Part shown: positions 61,912 through 64,000 of the stretch, piece after piece | Position numbering within the stretch: position 1 is the stretch's first letter | Layout of the letters: each line of letters begins with the position of its first letter | DNA from: Candidatus Gastranaerophilales bacterium | Lineage (GTDB): Bacteria > Cyanobacteriota > Vampirovibrionia > Gastranaerophilales > Gastranaerophilaceae | Direction of reading: 5' to 3' | Assembly: GCA_016280955.1 (NCBI GenBank) | Contig: JAEEHV010000023.1 | Coordinates: 124,001-188,000, forward strand | Length of the DNA stretch: 64,000 nt | Program-made: the position numbers and the translations under genes | The notes under the pieces: model-generated | What the model was told of the DNA's origin: nothing | The model's input: the letters and a program-made list of their open reading frames with translations, nothing else | Database searches by the model: none

Positions 61912-62634
61912 ATGGAAAGAAATGTTATTTGCATCAAATGGGGCACAAAATTCGGAGCTGAGTACGTAAACAAATTGTATAAAATGGTTGAAAAGAACCT
62001 TACTTTGCCTCACAGATTTGTGTGTTTTACGGATAATGCCGAAGGTATTGTTGAAGGAGTTGAGATTAGACCGCTTCCGGAATTAGATGATGAAGGTATT
62101 CCGGACAGAATGTGGAAAAAGCTTGGACTTTTTGCAAATCCGCTCTCTGATTTAACCGGAACAGCACTGTTTTTGGATTTGGATATTATAATAAGAAGTT
62201 CTTTAGATCCGTTTTTTGAAGTTGAGGGAAGTTTTTTAATATCAAAAGATTATGATTATCCGCATGATATTGTGGGAAATTCTTCGGTTTACAGATTTGA
62301 AATTGGCAAGCATGCTGATATAATCGAACATTTTTACAAAGAGGGTAAAGATATCAGAAAAAGGTACAAAAACGAACAGGTATTTTTATCTTATGAGATG
62401 GACAGAAAGGGGCTTCTCAAATATTGGCCTAAAGATTGGATTGTAAGTTTTAAACGTCAGTGTCTGCACAGATTTCCATTGTGCTGGTTTAAAACACCAA
62501 GAGATCCGGAAGAAGCAAAAATTCTTATTTTCCACGGTAAACCGACACCGGAACAGGCATACAAGGGTTATTTCGGAAAAATGGGCTTCAGATATATTAA
62601 ACCGACAAAATGGCTCGACAAGTATTGGAGCTAG
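61912..62634 (+). CDS. glycosyltransferase-like protein with LDLD motif
   Basis: A 240-aa cytosolic protein. NVICIKWGTKFGAEYVNKLYKMVEKNL, HRFVCFTDNAEGI, WKKLGLF and TALFLDLDIII (a D-x-D nucleotide-sugar/metal site) form the pattern of a GT8-like family frequent in polysaccharide clusters. FHGKPTPEQA near the end is also typical. Function by inference: sugar transfer to a surface glycan. Start after AAGGACTTAAT. Confidence 0.78.
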   Translation: MERNVICIKWGTKFGAEYVNKLYKMVEKNLTLPHRFVCFTDNAEGIVEGVEIRPLPELDDEGIPDRMWKKLGLFANPLSDLTGTALFLDLDIIIRSSLDPFFEVEGSFLISKDYDYPHDIVGNSSVYRFEIGKHADIIEHFYKEGKDIRKRYKNEQVFLSYEMDRKGLLKYWPKDWIVSFKRQCLHRFPLCWFKTPRDPEEAKILIFHGKPTPEQAYKGYFGKMGFRYIKPTKWLDKYWS

Positions 62635-62722
62635 AGGATAAAAATAATTTTTTGTAAATTATTTCTATCAAATATATCCAACGGTATATTTTGGTGTATT
62701 AACAATAATGTTTTAAATAAAA

Positions 62723-63055
62723 TTAATGTACATGTAAATGACTTTGGTCATTATTTTCTACATTATTGGAATTGCCACCGGTAAGAGCATCACCGATTGT
62801 TGCTCCTGCAAGTCCGTATCCGCCTGCGGTCAGAGCAATCATTCCTGCTCCTATCGGTGCTCCGACACCTGTTGCAGATATTGCTATAACGGCAAGCCCA
62901 TAGGCAGCAGCAGCTAATCCGCCCCAGAATGCACCCTTGCCGCTTTTAAACGAAGGTTGTACGTTTTGTTGGGCATGGTTGCTGTATGCGTGTTTTTTTG
63001 TTCCATTAATTTTTTGTGGTTGAATTTGATAATTAGTAATTGCAGAAACTTTCAT
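62723..63055 (-). CDS. small glycine-rich membrane protein with SFKS signature
   Basis: A 110-aa protein starting MKVSAITNYQIQPQKINGTK and then NVQPSFKSGKGAF, the clearest example of the leader signature. Two Gly/Ala-rich hydrophobic segments follow (FWGGLAAAAYGLAVIAISATG and IGAGMIALTAGGYGLAGATIG), then a His-rich tail (QSHLHVH). ATG at 63055 fits AGGAG five bases upstream. The glycine pattern recalls bacteriocin or holin-like hairpins, but nothing more can be supported. Confidence 0.65.
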   Translation of the reverse strand: MKVSAITNYQIQPQKINGTKKHAYSNHAQQNVQPSFKSGKGAFWGGLAAAAYGLAVIAISATGVGAPIGAGMIALTAGGYGLAGATIGDALTGGNSNNVENNDQSHLHVH

Positions 63056-63134
63056 AATAACTCCTTTTTTTTGTAATTCTATCACAAAAAAATAAAACAC
63101 CATAGTTCATTTTAATGTATAATTAAAATTAATT

Positions 63135-63980
63135 ATGTTTAAAAAATTTACAGGAAAAGCATTAATTCACTTAACACTGATAATTACATCATTATTATCT
63201 GTATTTCCTTTTGTCTGGTTAACATCAACATCATTAAAAGGGATAAATGAAGATATATTTGCGTACCCGCCCAAATTCATTCCTTCAGACTTTACATTTC
63301 AAAACTATATCGATGTTTGGGGAAAAGTCGATTTTATGGCATATTTTTGGAACAGTATTATTGTTGCTGCTTTAACGGTAATTCTTAATCTTGTGCTATC
63401 ATCTCTTGCAGCATATCCTTTGGCAAGAATGCAGTTCAGGGGTAAAAAGTTTGTATTTTTTTCAATTCTGGCAACAATAATGATTCCATTTCAGGCAATT
63501 ATGCTTCCTGTTTATATAATCACTTTAAAGCTGCATCTGATTGATAGTGTAAATAATGTAATGGGCTATATAGGGCTTGTAATGCCGTTTGCAGTTAGTG
63601 CATTCGGAATATTTTTAATGCGTCAGGCTTTTCTCAAAGTTCCAAAAGAGGTTGAGGAAGCGGCAATTGTTGACGGATGTAATGTATTTCAAATGTTTGT
63701 AAAAGTGGTTATACCAATGGTAAAGCCCACACTTGCCGTTCTTGCAGTGTTTACTTTTATAGGTTCATGGGGAGAATTTCTCTGGCCGAGTATTATGCTG
63801 ACAAAAGAATCAATGTACACCTTGCCTGTCGGAATTAACAATTTACAGGGAATGTTTTCTGCAAACTGGCGATTTATTGCCGCAGGTTCAATTATATCTA
63901 CAGTTCCTATAATAATTTTCTTTTTAATGATGCAAAAATATTTTATTTCAGGTGAAAATGACGGTGCAGTAAAGGGATAA
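63135..63980 (+). CDS. sugar ABC transporter permease (MalG-type)
   Basis: A 281-aa inner-membrane permease with six helices. The EAA loop is VEEAAIVDGCNVFQMFVKVVIPMVKPTLA, which contacts the ATPase. It belongs to the CUT1 family, whose members import oligosaccharides or glycerol phosphates. Partner genes (second permease, binding protein) are not upstream; they may follow the window edge. TATAAT (63118-63123) lies 11 bases before the ATG, and no ribosome site is evident. Confidence 0.92.
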   Translation: MFKKFTGKALIHLTLIITSLLSVFPFVWLTSTSLKGINEDIFAYPPKFIPSDFTFQNYIDVWGKVDFMAYFWNSIIVAALTVILNLVLSSLAAYPLARMQFRGKKFVFFSILATIMIPFQAIMLPVYIITLKLHLIDSVNNVMGYIGLVMPFAVSAFGIFLMRQAFLKVPKEVEEAAIVDGCNVFQMFVKVVIPMVKPTLAVLAVFTFIGSWGEFLWPSIMLTKESMYTLPVGINNLQGMFSANWRFIAAGSIISTVPIIIFFLMMQKYFISGENDGAVKG

Positions 63981-64000
63981 TTTAAAAAAAATTTATAAAA

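Noticed and set aside
62723-63055. Bacteriocin or holin call for the Gly-rich protein
   Set aside because: No leader peptidase, immunity or lysis partner; the tag signature and His tail argue for a different role.
1-64000. CRISPR array
   Set aside because: No evenly spaced repeats or cas genes seen on either strand.

Overview
The window is about 64 kb of AT-rich bacterial chromosome with tightly packed genes on both strands. It looks like the non-photosynthetic sister lineage of Cyanobacteria (Melainabacteria/Vampirovibrionia, probably a gut Gastranaerophilales). Reasons: an S-layer-homology protein with a signal peptide, typical of cyanobacterial-type envelopes; HEAT and TPR proteins; fermentative carbon genes (ATP-type PEP carboxykinase, PPi-type phosphofructokinase, GH77 glucanotransferase) with no photosynthesis or respiration genes; and many unassigned proteins sharing a short N-terminal 'M-K-[IV]...SFKG' signature. 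The taxonomic call is inference; no rRNA gene is present.

Layout. 1-10.4 kb: end of dapF, GH77 malQ, TrkH potassium channel, tsaC, tyrS, a large SLH protein and pckA. 10.4-16 kb: unknown proteins, an HExxH metallopeptidase, rpoZ, a membrane protein, an NSS transporter and Hsp20. 16-17.7 kb: tRNA-Pro(CGG) next to a 46-bp direct repeat enclosing a strongly folded RNA-like cassette, then two coupled unknown genes. 17.7-20.8 kb: sigma factor, hpt, tilS. 20.8-24.1 kb: an accessory patch (tiny hydrophobic peptide gene, a 92-aa protein, a 731-aa HExxH protein). 24.1-33 kb: aspS, small proteins, HAD, PilZ, rdgB, proC, pheS, nitroreductase, LCP protein. 33-38 kb: orphan histidine kinase, HEAT protein, GNAT-like and TPR proteins. 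38-43.4 kb: hom, an unknown tagged protein, secD-secF. 43.4-51.8 kb: a long accessory stretch with a membrane-anchored HExxH protein, a two-repeat YD/RHS-like protein, a secreted protein and two very large membrane proteins. 51.8-57.7 kb: acpP-fabF, DUF4127, PPi-phosphofructokinase. 58-64 kb: calpain-like protease, sugar dehydrogenase, CDP-alcohol phosphatidyltransferase, glycosyltransferase and a sugar ABC permease.

The most interesting structure is distributed. Seven genes from 11 to 59.5 kb share an almost identical, non-sigma70-looking promoter, [GT]CAATTT-N14/15-[CT]TTTATATA. They include two HExxH metallopeptidases, the calpain-like protease, one of the giant membrane proteins, a HEAT protein and two small unknown proteins, which suggests one co-regulated accessory programme. 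A partly overlapping set of proteins carries the SFKG-type N-terminal signature. A second recurring design is an extended -10 box exactly six bases before ATG with no ribosome binding site, i.e. leaderless transcripts. All functions are read from motifs and family knowledge; no database search was possible.
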